NCBI GenBank assembly: GCA_027533395.1
Contig: JAPZUF010000014.1
Location: 1 to 64,000 of the forward strand
Source: Cyclobacteriaceae bacterium
Lineage (GTDB): Bacteria > Bacteroidota > Bacteroidia > Cytophagales > Cyclobacteriaceae
Direction of reading: 5' to 3'
DNA length: 64,000 nt
A program made the translations under genes and the position numbers. Below the pieces are notes generated by a model that was not told the origin of the DNA, searched no databases, and saw only the letters and a program-made list of their open reading frames with translations. Shown here piece by piece: positions 18,268 through 25,989 of the stretch. The number at the start of each line of letters is the position of its first letter. Positions within the stretch are counted from its first letter, which is position 1.

Positions 18268-18346
18268 CTTTTTTAAATTTTAAATATTGATGCAAATTTG
18301 AGAAATGGAAAAGTCCCAGTCATTCACATTTGTGAAGAAATGATTT

Positions 18347-18943
18347 TTAGAGTTGCATTATATCTTTTCTCAATCGGCTAAGGCTTTGTGGGGCTACTCC
18401 GAGGTACGAGGCAATCAAGTAGTGCTGGAACTTTTTGAGAAGATAGGGCTCATCTTTTAATAGTTGAAGATACCTTTCTTTCGCATTTGAAGTAAGAAGT
18501 GTAAATGCACGTTTATGCACGTTTTGATAAGCAGTTGCCGACATCATACTTGACAATTTTTCTAAGTAGATAGAATCTAAAACTATCTTTTGAATATTAA
18601 CATGGCTTAGAGCTATTGCCTCAATATTTTCTAAAGCTTCGAATGACAGATGAGTTGGGGTTTGACTCAAAAAACTATTATAGTCAACTAAGAAGTAATT
18701 CTCGAATTTTGAATCTTCGTCATTAAAATGAAAATTCCATGTAAACTCTTGTCCTTCGTGATTTACAAAGTATGACCTTGCTTTTCCTGAAACTATAAAT
18801 AGTATAGAATTACAAATACTTCCTTCATGCCATATTTTCTCACCCGTCTTAAACTTTTGATTGGTCAATACATTATCTAAAGATTTTATATCCTTACTTG
18901 GAAGCGAAATAAACTGAGATAATAATTTTACAAATTGGTTCAT
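18347..18943 (-). CDS. Crp/Fnr-family transcriptional regulator
   Basis: The protein has 198 residues. An N-terminal cyclic-nucleotide-binding-like beta barrel (FKTGEKIWHEGSICNSILFIVSGKARSYF) is followed by a dimerisation helix and a C-terminal winged HTH ending in YLIASYLGVAPQSLSRLRK. There are no clustered cysteines for an Fe-S cluster, and the cAMP-contact residues are not conserved, so the ligand is unknown. The DUF2141-SDR pair lies immediately downstream on the same strand and is the obvious candidate target. Confidence 0.9.
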   Translation of the reverse strand: MNQFVKLLSQFISLPSKDIKSLDNVLTNQKFKTGEKIWHEGSICNSILFIVSGKARSYFVNHEGQEFTWNFHFNDEDSKFENYFLVDYNSFLSQTPTHLSFEALENIEAIALSHVNIQKIVLDSIYLEKLSSMMSATAYQNVHKRAFTLLTSNAKERYLQLLKDEPYLLKKFQHYLIASYLGVAPQSLSRLRKDIMQL

Positions 18944-19342
18944 TTATTATTTTAAATTATAAATGTAGTATTCACTTGAGATTTCACAAGACTTGACCAT
19001 AACTTTTCGCCTAACAATGACCATGAAAATTTATTTGAAAGTTAGAATTTATTTTATCAGAGTAAATACTTAATTAACATGAGCCGGTCAATAGAACTTG
19101 TGTACCAGAGACAATTAAAAAAGTATGCGAATTATCGGGCAAAAAAAAATCCCAACTCGTAATAATCCGATTCTCAGGAATTACAAGAATGAAAAAGATT
19201 ACTTTAGCACTGATACAATACTTTAAGTAAACTTTGGTGAGCAATGTCTTTCAAAAATAATATGATCATTATCCAGAAAAATTAAATCCTACCATATTAA
19301 CCTAGCTATAACTAATTGATATTTAAATAAGTGCAATATCTA
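18944..19342. other. Non-coding interval upstream of the SMP-30 gene
   Basis: About 400 AT-rich bp without a convincing gene. A 13-codon frame starting at 19189 encodes MKKITLALIQYFK. This looks like the opening of a signal peptide and might be what is left of the lost start of the downstream SMP-30 gene. No terminator or RNA gene is evident. Confidence 0.35.
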
Positions 19343-19420
19343 TTTAGCAATAGTTAGTTATAACTGCATGAAAATCAAATTAATGAATAAAGTTATTGCA
19401 GATTTAATTTAGCAACACCA
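19343..19420. repeat. Dispersed 78-bp repeat, copy A
   Basis: This stretch aligns without gaps to 36386-36463. I counted 62 identical positions of 78. Each copy begins and ends with TTTAGCAA, spaced exactly 65 bp apart. Similarity extends weakly to the left (AACTAA-TGAT) and stops at ACCA on the right. Here the right edge coincides with the beginning of the recognisable SMP-30 coding sequence. The nature of the element is unknown. Confidence 0.7.
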
Positions 19421-19426
19421 ATTGCA

Positions 19427-20200
19427 GTGGGAATGACATTGGATGTAAAAAATAATCGCTTATGGGTTGCTAATTTTATCTTCAAAACCGACAGTGGAAA
19501 CCCAGGAAGTAATCTTAAAGTTTTTGATTATAAAACTGGTAAACTACTTAAAACAATTCCTGAAAATTTTGTTCAAGGTGCATTCTTTAATGAAGTTACA
19601 CTCGATGAAAAAGGAAATGTATATGTTTCAGATACCTTTGCACCAACCATTTGGACGGCCAACTTTTCCTCAGCAGAACCAACAATTTTTGTTCAAAATA
19701 CTAGCTTACTTAAAAAACCTTCACCCGACCAACCCTTTGGTTTAAATGGCTTAACTATTACTCCCGATAACCAATATTTAATTGCTTCCGTGATGAATAG
19801 AACTATTAAAGGAGGTGGTACACTTGTGAGAATCAATCTATCTAATAAAGAAGTAAAATCTATACAATTAAAAGATGATGAAGCTTCTAAATCATTTTCA
19901 GGTTCCGATGGAATGTTCTTTTACAAAGGTGAGTTGTTTATGGTCAATGTATATTCTCAGTCAGGCGCCATATTTACTGCATCGTTTAATAAAGATTTTT
20001 CTGAAGCTAAACTAACTATCAGAAGCAAATTTCAAGCTAGCTATGATCGACCCACTGCTTCTGCTATTAGAAACGGAAAATTGTATACCGTTAATAGTCA
20101 ATTGAATCATATCATTGATGATAAAGATGGTCAACTCAATACACCTCCAAGTCTTCCTTTTCAGGTTGTTGCTGTTCCATTAGCAGAATTATTAAAATAA
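19427..20200 (+). CDS. SMP-30/gluconolactonase-like beta-propeller protein, probably 5'-truncated
   Basis: The 257-residue frame has a beta-propeller pattern: MTLDVKNNRLWVAN, VTLDEKGNVYVSDT, LNGLTITPDNQYLIAS, SGSDGMFFYKGELFMVN. This is typical of SMP-30/gluconolactonase/LRE-like proteins, lactonase-type or sugar-binding enzymes that are usually 320-360 residues and secreted. It lacks a signal peptide and roughly the first 80-100 residues. The frame is open upstream only to a stop at 19388, and the coding similarity seems to begin at the edge of repeat copy A. It may be a decayed gene using the GTG at 19427 or ATG at 19433. A good terminator follows. Confidence 0.7.
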   Translation: MGMTLDVKNNRLWVANFIFKTDSGNPGSNLKVFDYKTGKLLKTIPENFVQGAFFNEVTLDEKGNVYVSDTFAPTIWTANFSSAEPTIFVQNTSLLKKPSPDQPFGLNGLTITPDNQYLIASVMNRTIKGGGTLVRINLSNKEVKSIQLKDDEASKSFSGSDGMFFYKGELFMVNVYSQSGAIFTASFNKDFSEAKLTIRSKFQASYDRPTASAIRNGKLYTVNSQLNHIIDDKDGQLNTPPSLPFQVVAVPLAELLK

Positions 20201-20209
20201 TCATAACAA

Positions 20210-20236
20210 GGCGTAAGTTGTTACTTACGCCTTTTT
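20210..20236 (+). terminator. Rho-independent terminator after the SMP-30 gene
   Basis: GGCGTAAGT (20210-20218) pairs with ACTTACGCC (20223-20231) around a 4-nt loop and is followed by five T. It starts 10 bp after the stop codon at 20200 and separates this gene from the downstream outer-membrane protein gene. Confidence 0.85.
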
Positions 20237-20248
20237 CAATTGATTGAG

Positions 20249-20905
20249 ATGAAAAATTTGATTAGAATATTTATTGTTATACTAATTGTGCATGGAAAAC
20301 TTTCCTCACAGCCAATCCCTTTCGAAGTGTTTACCGGAAACAAAAAGTACAGTTTTGATGTAATGGCGATGAAACATACTTACATTCAAAGTGACTCAAT
20401 TGCTGACATTTTATTTTTTAGCAGAGCACGTGCTGTAAGTGATTATCAAGAAGGTGAAGAGAAAATCTTACCTCAATTTGCTCTAACTCAAGCATTCGGA
20501 TATAAAGTTCAAAAGTTCAAAGGATTTACTCCTGTATTTGTTGTTCAGCTATTTAATCGAGGAACATTTTTTAAACCCGGTATTAGCTATTTGAAAGCCA
20601 CGAAAAAGTTTACATTTTTTAGTTGGACAGTAATCGAACTTAAAGAGAATCCATATATTGATTTTTTCGTTTTAACTCGATACACTCCTAAACTGACTGA
20701 CAGACTAAATGGATTTATTCAAATAGAACTGCTGAACAACTTTCCAACACAAAAAAATAATGCTATACAATTAACACAGCGAGCAAGGTTAGGGCTAAAA
20801 ACTGGTAGGTCACAGTTTGGTTTTGCTGCTGATTTTTCAGAGGTAATCAATAAAAATACAAAGCCAATGGATAACCTTGGCTTATTTATTAGGCATGAGT
20901 TTTAA
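20249..20905 (+). CDS. Predicted outer-membrane beta-barrel protein, unknown function
   Basis: From the ATG at 20249 the protein has 218 residues with a signal peptide (ending LSSQ). Alternating aromatic/hydrophobic strands (FTPVFVVQLFN, KFTFFSWTVIEL, YIDFFVLTRYTPKLT, LNGFIQIELLN) and the terminal DNLGLFIRHEF suggest a small outer-membrane barrel. The end in Phe is the usual signal for barrel insertion. No named family is recognised. The gene begins 13 bp after the preceding terminator, so its promoter must overlap that region or transcription reads through. Confidence 0.6.
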   Translation: MKNLIRIFIVILIVHGKLSSQPIPFEVFTGNKKYSFDVMAMKHTYIQSDSIADILFFSRARAVSDYQEGEEKILPQFALTQAFGYKVQKFKGFTPVFVVQLFNRGTFFKPGISYLKATKKFTFFSWTVIELKENPYIDFFVLTRYTPKLTDRLNGFIQIELLNNFPTQKNNAIQLTQRARLGLKTGRSQFGFAADFSEVINKNTKPMDNLGLFIRHEF

Positions 20906-21024
20906 TCTTTATTATTAAAATTAATTTGACCTTTCTATTTGTTGAGAATAGAATTGATTTTTCTAAACTACAGCTTAATTCTTAGCATATTGGTAAGTTA
21001 ACAAATGTGACTTAGAAGAATATA

Positions 21025-21903
21025 TTAGGATACTCCCCTAGCAAAGCCAACAGTTTCTCTATAAAGTTGTGGGGAAACATCAGCATTTGTTTTAAAGAAT
21101 CTACTGAAGTAATGTTCATCTGCATAACCCAATTCACTTGCTATTTCTTTCACTGGTTTATTGGTAAGATACAATTCACGTTTTGCTTCTATAATTATTC
21201 TTTCAGCAATTAAATCAGTTAGCGTTTTATTAAAATGTGATTTAGTTAATTTAGCTAATGCCTTAGGTGTGATATTTAATAAATCTGCGTAGTTACTTGC
21301 CGAATGTTTAGATCTAAAATGTTCTTCTATCGCATCCTTTAACTTTTGTAAGATAAATGGCTCCTTACTTTCAGTTAAGTTTGGTTGATCTATTTGTTGC
21401 TGGGCTTTTAATCTTGAAACAGTAATTAAAAAAATCTTCAAATAAGAAATCAAAAGCTCATATTGCGCTAAAGCCTGGTTTTGCATTTCAGTTTTTAATT
21501 GATCAACAACCATTTTAAGAGTTGATTCAGAGTCTTTATCCACTAACGTTATAGGTGGGTTGTAAATGTTATTGAAGAGAATGCCGTTACAAGAAACTTC
21601 CTTATGGTGCTTAAGGATGCAAAAGAAGTCAGAGTGAAAATGTATAGAAATGCCATGTATTTTACCAGCTTTTGAAATCATGAAAGGTTGATAAGGTGAG
21701 AATGCCAAGATAGAATTTGACTTAAATTGATAAGATGAAAAATCAGCCTTAAACTCTCCTTCCCCTTCTATAATCCAAATCAAAGTAAAGTAATTATTTC
21801 TTTGGATATGATCAAAACTACTATGGTCTTTAAATTCAGAAAGCTTAAATCCTAAATTACCATTTTGTGGATTTACTAACGTAAAAGTAGATTGATTCAT
21901 CAT
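21025..21903 (-). CDS. AraC-family transcriptional regulator
   Basis: The protein has 292 residues. The N-terminal cupin-like domain (YFTLIWIIEGEGEF, SILAFSPYQPFMI) should sense a small ligand. The C-terminal double HTH is clear: KHSASNYADLLNITPKALAKL and PVKEIASELGYADEHYFSRFFK. It is at the downstream end of a minus-strand group of a carboxymuconolactone decarboxylase, a YHS protein and a DUF1348 protein, and probably controls these genes. Confidence 0.92.
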   Translation of the reverse strand: MMNQSTFTLVNPQNGNLGFKLSEFKDHSSFDHIQRNNYFTLIWIIEGEGEFKADFSSYQFKSNSILAFSPYQPFMISKAGKIHGISIHFHSDFFCILKHHKEVSCNGILFNNIYNPPITLVDKDSESTLKMVVDQLKTEMQNQALAQYELLISYLKIFLITVSRLKAQQQIDQPNLTESKEPFILQKLKDAIEEHFRSKHSASNYADLLNITPKALAKLTKSHFNKTLTDLIAERIIIEAKRELYLTNKPVKEIASELGYADEHYFSRFFKTNADVSPQLYRETVGFARGVS

Positions 21904-22000
21904 ACTACAATAATTTATAAATTGAACTTCTACACGCTTCTACTTTTGCAACAACAAACATATCTGGTAAAATAGTTCGCTGAGTTTAAATTTGATTTTT

Positions 22001-22417
22001 TTACACTAATTTTCTTTCGCTTTCGTCAATTTGCAAATCATTAATGCTCGCGAATCGCTTAGTCATAAATCCATTTTCATCAAATTCCCAATTTTCATTT
22101 CCATAAGCACTAAACCATATACCTTCGCTATTCTGATATTCATATTCAAAGCGGACAGCAATTCTATTATCAGCATGTGCCCAATACTCTTTCTTAAGTT
22201 TATAGTTTATTTCTTGCTTCCATTTTTTGGTGAGAAACCTGATTATTTCAATTCGACCATTAATAAATAAACTTCGGTTGCGCCATTCGCTATTCATTGA
22301 ATATGCCTTAGCAACCCTCGCAGGATCTTTGCTATTCCAAGCATCTTCTGCCAACTGAATTTTCTGTTTAGCCGATTCTAAAGAAAAAGGTGGCAATGGT
22401 AATCTTTTTTCTTCCAT
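22001..22417 (-). CDS. DUF1348 / NTF2-like (SnoaL-fold) protein
   Basis: The ATG at 22417 gives 138 residues and matches the family's usual start (RLPLPPFSLESAKQKIQLAE); a longer frame from 22468 is possible. The body shows the NTF2-like pattern AEDAWNSKDPARVAKAYSMN, SEWRNRSLFINGR, KKWKQEINYKLKKEYWAH and FASINDLQIDESER. The cone-shaped fold binds small hydrophobic molecules in its pocket, and the proteins are often stress- or AraC-linked. The activity of this member is unknown. A hairpin separates it from the YHS gene upstream. Confidence 0.85.
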   Translation of the reverse strand: MEEKRLPLPPFSLESAKQKIQLAEDAWNSKDPARVAKAYSMNSEWRNRSLFINGRIEIIRFLTKKWKQEINYKLKKEYWAHADNRIAVRFEYEYQNSEGIWFSAYGNENWEFDENGFMTKRFASINDLQIDESERKLV

Positions 22418-22477
22418 GAGTCTTTGCTTAGTCATTAAACTTAGATAACGGTGGTAATACTTTACCACTTTAAATAG

Positions 22478-22506
22478 ATAACCCTCAGCACGTAGCTGAA
22501 GGTTAT
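22478..22506 (-). terminator. Hairpin between the YHS and DUF1348 genes
   Basis: ATAACCCTCAGC (22478-22489) pairs with GCTGAAGGTTAT (22495-22506), with one mismatch, around a 5-nt loop. On the minus strand it lies just after the YHS gene stop and before the DUF1348 start. The following T-run is weak, so it may terminate only partly. Confidence 0.55.
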
Positions 22507-22521
22507 TCTTTCTATTAAAAA

Positions 22522-22986
22522 TTACTTAGCATTTTTTAAAGTTGGCCAATTTGCGTTGGCAGTTTTTAACAAGTTTGCTTCATCAGTATTCCATTCAACA
22601 AGTGTATTAAAATTACCACCGTTAAAAGGTCCATTATAGAAGAGATAAAGCTTGTTATCAATAATTTTAAAAGTTTCAGGATTAACTGGGAATTTTGCAT
22701 TCTTAGCTCCTACTGCCCATGCACAATAGCCATCGTATTGAGGCAGATACTTGGTCGGATTTTTCTTAAATGCATCACGATTTGCAGTAGAAGAAAATAG
22801 ATAATTTGCATTGTTAAAGGTTGCATTAATTTTAGCATCACCCTTTTTGGCCTTTCCTGAAAAATAGGCAACAACATCGAAGCCGCCTAATGCTAAACCG
22901 TTTTCATCTATTGGTGCAGTTTGCGCATGTAAAGATGCAGCGAAGAATAACAATACGATAGAGAAAATTAATTTGATTGATTTCAT
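22522..22986 (-). CDS. Secreted YHS-domain protein
   Basis: The protein has 154 residues and a signal peptide (ending LHAQ). The YHS domain is visible: LALGGFDVVAYF, NATFNNANYLFSSTANRDAFKKNP, KYLPQYDGYCAWAVG. YHS domains are small and Cys-containing and are suspected of binding metal; they occur in heavy-metal ATPases and oxygenases. Periplasmic versions like this one are common in Bacteroidota and have no fixed role. It follows the carboxymuconolactone decarboxylase gene by 34 bp. Confidence 0.88.
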   Translation of the reverse strand: MKSIKLIFSIVLLFFAASLHAQTAPIDENGLALGGFDVVAYFSGKAKKGDAKINATFNNANYLFSSTANRDAFKKNPTKYLPQYDGYCAWAVGAKNAKFPVNPETFKIIDNKLYLFYNGPFNGGNFNTLVEWNTDEANLLKTANANWPTLKNAK

Positions 22987-23020
22987 ACTACTTTATTTTA
23001 ATTTGTTTCTTTTAATTAAT

Positions 23021-23575
23021 TTAAATAACGGCTGTTTGGTGCAAGGCTACAACAGGAAAATCAATTAGTGTTTTGGCTGTGTTATTGAAATAAATTGTGA
23101 ATGTGTTAATAGCAACATGTCCAATAATTTCTCCAACTTCGCCTTGTGTAAAACCTGCTGCTAAAACAGATTCTACATCTTCGTCAGTTACATGACCTCT
23201 CTTATTTACTAACTTATTAGCAAACAATAGTGCTGCATCAGTTCTTTGATCGATGTGTCCTAATACTCTAGCCGCCTCAATTTTATTTTCATCTAACCCA
23301 TTTAGATTCTTTCCAATAAATGAATGAGCTGAAGCACAATATTGACATTGGTTAGCTTCTGCTACGGTTAATGCGATAAGTGTTCCAAGTTTTGCTCCTA
23401 AGGTGCCTTCACCTAAAGCACTGCTAAAGTTTAAATATCCACCTAATAAAGCAGGTGAATTTCCCATAGTACGCATCATGTTTGGTACCATGCCAAGTTT
23501 ACCGTTAATTGTTGTAAACAATTCTTTCGCTTTTCCCGAAGCTTGTTCGGGTTCAAGGGCATTTAATCGTGTCAT
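23021..23575 (-). CDS. Carboxymuconolactone decarboxylase / AhpD-like protein
   Basis: Taken from the internal ATG at 23575, which matches the family's usual MTRLNALEPEQASGKAKELF opening, the protein has 184 residues; a start at 23608 would add 11 residues. It is all alpha-helical and carries the AhpD-type redox motif ANQCQYCASAHSFIG (Cys-x-x-Cys followed by His), used for peroxide or thiol reduction. The context with YHS, DUF1348 and AraC genes suggests a small oxidative- or electrophile-stress group. Confidence 0.88.
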   Translation of the reverse strand: MTRLNALEPEQASGKAKELFTTINGKLGMVPNMMRTMGNSPALLGGYLNFSSALGEGTLGAKLGTLIALTVAEANQCQYCASAHSFIGKNLNGLDENKIEAARVLGHIDQRTDAALLFANKLVNKRGHVTDEDVESVLAAGFTQGEVGEIIGHVAINTFTIYFNNTAKTLIDFPVVALHQTAVI

Positions 23576-23841
23576 AATTGTTTGGTTTTGTTTTGTCGTT
23601 GTTGACAATACAAAAGTGCATGTGCTGACTACGAAATAAAATGGAGGATTGACGTATCTTGATGGATAATTTTCTCGAGAATGAGAATTATGCTTGAAAA
23701 TCAGTTGTTAATAATGTTGATCCCAATTAATAATCATTTGTAATTATGTTGGTTTGTCTTATGCGGAATTTTTAGCTTTTAAAACAAAACTTACTTTTCT
23801 GAATAACCTTGAATTAAAGAATATTTTGAATCATAAAAATT

Positions 23842-23874
23842 AATCAGGATGTAGACTATATCAACATCCTGATT
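23842..23874 (-). terminator. Hairpin closing the phytase operon
   Basis: An 11-bp perfect stem, AATCAGGATGT (23842-23852) with ACATCCTGATT (23864-23874), starts 5 bp beyond the phytase stop codon. On the minus strand it is followed by AATTTTTAT. It marks the end of the five-gene unit that starts with the sigma factor. Confidence 0.75.
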
Positions 23875-23879
23875 CTATT

Positions 23880-24962
23880 TTATTCAATTTTTAAATCACG
23901 CCAATCGTAAATCTGAAAGGTGCCATCGTCTGTCATGGCTACAAAAAATCCTTTAGGAAATTTTTTTGTTGCATGATTGGTTACATCGCTTCCATCACTT
24001 TCAACAATTTGTAAAGTTCTAAACGTTATTTCGGTATGTTGATTTGGATCTTTGTTTTCTCCTTCTCGTTTAAAAATTCTAAACTTTGATGCTTGCTGAT
24101 CAGAAACTAAAATGAAACCTGTCGTTGCACTTGTTTTATATATGGAAATACCCTCTATATCTTCAGTAAATCCAGATTGTCCGAATAAAGACAATTCTAC
24201 ATTTGATGAATCGGGATGGGCATAGGATTTATGTATACCATGCATTTCATCGCTGTGGTAGATATAGCCTAATTCGTTATCAACAGCTATCGACTCGATC
24301 TCTTTCAAGCCTGAATAAAAACCAAGCTTGCGCTTAAGCGTTGCCTTTACCTGACCTTTCCCATTATCTTCTAATAGATATTGCCAAAGGTAAGTGCCGT
24401 CTTTTGGTCCTGTTTTTCTACCTACAATTGCATATATGTTCTTGCTAATCGGCTCGGTGTAAAGCGCAATTCCCATAGGGTCACGCAAAGAGTCAGCTTC
24501 TCCTTCAAAAACTGGTAAGCCTCCCCCATCTAATGCTTGTAAATCAGGTAAGGAAAAAACCCGTATAGATTTTGCATTGCGTTCTGTACAAACAGCAATG
24601 TCGTATAGTTTACCGTTAATTTTAAGGTTATAGGCTATATCAACGTTGTTGGGGCGTTTTAGCGAACGAACACTATCAATTTTCTTTCCCTCTAAGTTAA
24701 ACAAATAAAGTCCACCGTCACCTGTATCTCCACCCTTGTCGGTGCCGATAATAAGTACTTCTTCAGGATTATTTTGGTTTACCCATATAGCCGGGTCATC
24801 GCTGTCGTGTTTTACTTTTTCAGTAATTACCGATGGAGCAATCAGTTGATATGAGGCAGAATCTATTACATTATTCTTTACTTCGGCTTTCTGCTTACAA
24901 CCGTAAGCAGAAGCCAGAAATAAAGCGGCAAAAATCAAAAAGAGATGATAATTATTTCGCAT
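23880..24962 (-). CDS. Beta-propeller phytase (3-phytase family), lipoprotein
   Basis: The protein has 360 residues with a lipoprotein signal (lipobox AYGC, Cys22). The beta-propeller phytase hallmarks are present: HDSDDPAIWVN near residue 55, IIGTDKGGDTGDGGLYLFNL, RPNNVDIAY, and near the end FFVAMTDDGTFQIYDWRDL. Enzymes of this class need calcium and remove phosphates stepwise from Ca-phytate. It is the last gene of an operon with a TonB receptor, so phytate or its products are the probable cargo. The lipid anchor would hold it at the outer membrane or cell surface. Confidence 0.92.
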   Translation of the reverse strand: MRNNYHLFLIFAALFLASAYGCKQKAEVKNNVIDSASYQLIAPSVITEKVKHDSDDPAIWVNQNNPEEVLIIGTDKGGDTGDGGLYLFNLEGKKIDSVRSLKRPNNVDIAYNLKINGKLYDIAVCTERNAKSIRVFSLPDLQALDGGGLPVFEGEADSLRDPMGIALYTEPISKNIYAIVGRKTGPKDGTYLWQYLLEDNGKGQVKATLKRKLGFYSGLKEIESIAVDNELGYIYHSDEMHGIHKSYAHPDSSNVELSLFGQSGFTEDIEGISIYKTSATTGFILVSDQQASKFRIFKREGENKDPNQHTEITFRTLQIVESDGSDVTNHATKKFPKGFFVAMTDDGTFQIYDWRDLKIE

Positions 24963-24974
24963 AATTCAGTTTTA

Positions 24975-25970
24975 TTATAATTCTCTGAAAAATACAAATG
25001 CTTCTTCTCCTGAAAATAATTCTTCGCCATCAGAAAAATTATCTTCGTCAATTATTTTTTCTACAACCAAAGTAATGGAGCTTTCTCCAAATTCTACAAT
25101 TCCTTCGATAAAGAAATCTAATTCATCTTCTATTTCACCATCATCGCCAAAGATAAAGTAGCTTCCTTCAATCTTAATTTCGCCATCTTCTATTTCATAT
25201 TCAGCTTCTAACTCTAGCGTAAGATTTTCGGTATCAGTTTCACCATCTTCACACACTTCTTCTGTTTCATTTAATTCTATTTTCAGTTGTAAGGTTTTGA
25301 AACCAAATTCAAGAACAACGGATCCATCTATATCAGCATAACTTACTTCTCCAAGTTCTGGAAAAATTACGCTCCATATTTCCTTAAATCGATCGAAATC
25401 CGCCTCATCTTCAAATTCGTAGGTCCATTCTCCGCTTTCATCTTCGCTTAGTACTTCGTATTCAAATGTGTTAGGAAAACCAATTATAACTTGATTGTTA
25501 TTTGAAACACTTTCTATTTTAAACTCGAAGGTTCCTTCTGCGCCATCAGTGCCTGGAAGCACCACTACTACTTCAAAACTTTCAGGAATTGTTCCTAAAT
25601 CTTCGTCAACCACAACCTGAATTGTTTTTGTTGTTGGATTGAAATCTAATTCACGTTCGAATGTGCAATCATCTACTTCCACTTCATATACAACTTTATC
25701 GATTTCAACATTGGCAAAGTCATCTTCACCACTTAAGGAATAAGTAAGGGTAAAACCTGTTGATGGCAATTCGCCTAAGTAATCTGCAAAAGTGATTTCT
25801 ACACCGTAATCTTCTGCATTGGCAAGGTCTCCTCCTTCTTCTTCATCTGTAATTAATTGAAAGTTGAAAGTATCGTCATCAATATTTCTTTCCAGATTAT
25901 TATCAACACAACTGAAGGCAAGTGCTGCCAGGCTTATGCAAATTATTTTGCTTATATTTTTCAATTTCAT
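24975..25970 (-). CDS. Very acidic lipoprotein of the phytase operon, unknown family
   Basis: From the ATG at 25970 the protein has 331 residues. The signal peptide ends in a lipobox (AFSC, Cys21). The mature part is strikingly rich in Glu and Asp, with runs such as TDEEEGGDLANAEDYG, YEFEDEADFDRF and GDDGEIEDELDFF, and looks like several beta-sandwich modules. An N-terminal portion (FTLTYSLSGEDDFANVEID) resembles DUF-type Ig-like repeats. I do not recognise a family. It sits between the TonB receptor (19 bp) and phytase (12 bp) genes, the position of a receptor's surface partner. Calcium binding is a natural guess, because beta-propeller phytases need calcium, but this is inference. Confidence 0.8.
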   Translation of the reverse strand: MKLKNISKIICISLAALAFSCVDNNLERNIDDDTFNFQLITDEEEGGDLANAEDYGVEITFADYLGELPSTGFTLTYSLSGEDDFANVEIDKVVYEVEVDDCTFERELDFNPTTKTIQVVVDEDLGTIPESFEVVVVLPGTDGAEGTFEFKIESVSNNNQVIIGFPNTFEYEVLSEDESGEWTYEFEDEADFDRFKEIWSVIFPELGEVSYADIDGSVVLEFGFKTLQLKIELNETEEVCEDGETDTENLTLELEAEYEIEDGEIKIEGSYFIFGDDGEIEDELDFFIEGIVEFGESSITLVVEKIIDEDNFSDGEELFSGEEAFVFFREL

Positions 25971-25989
25971 ATTGTTAAAATTAATAGAA

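Noticed and set aside
18250-18310. CAAATTTG stretches as Bacteroidota promoter -7 elements (also near 41160)
   Set aside because: They miss the TAnnTTTG consensus by one base and lack a clear -33 partner, and such AT-rich words are common here.
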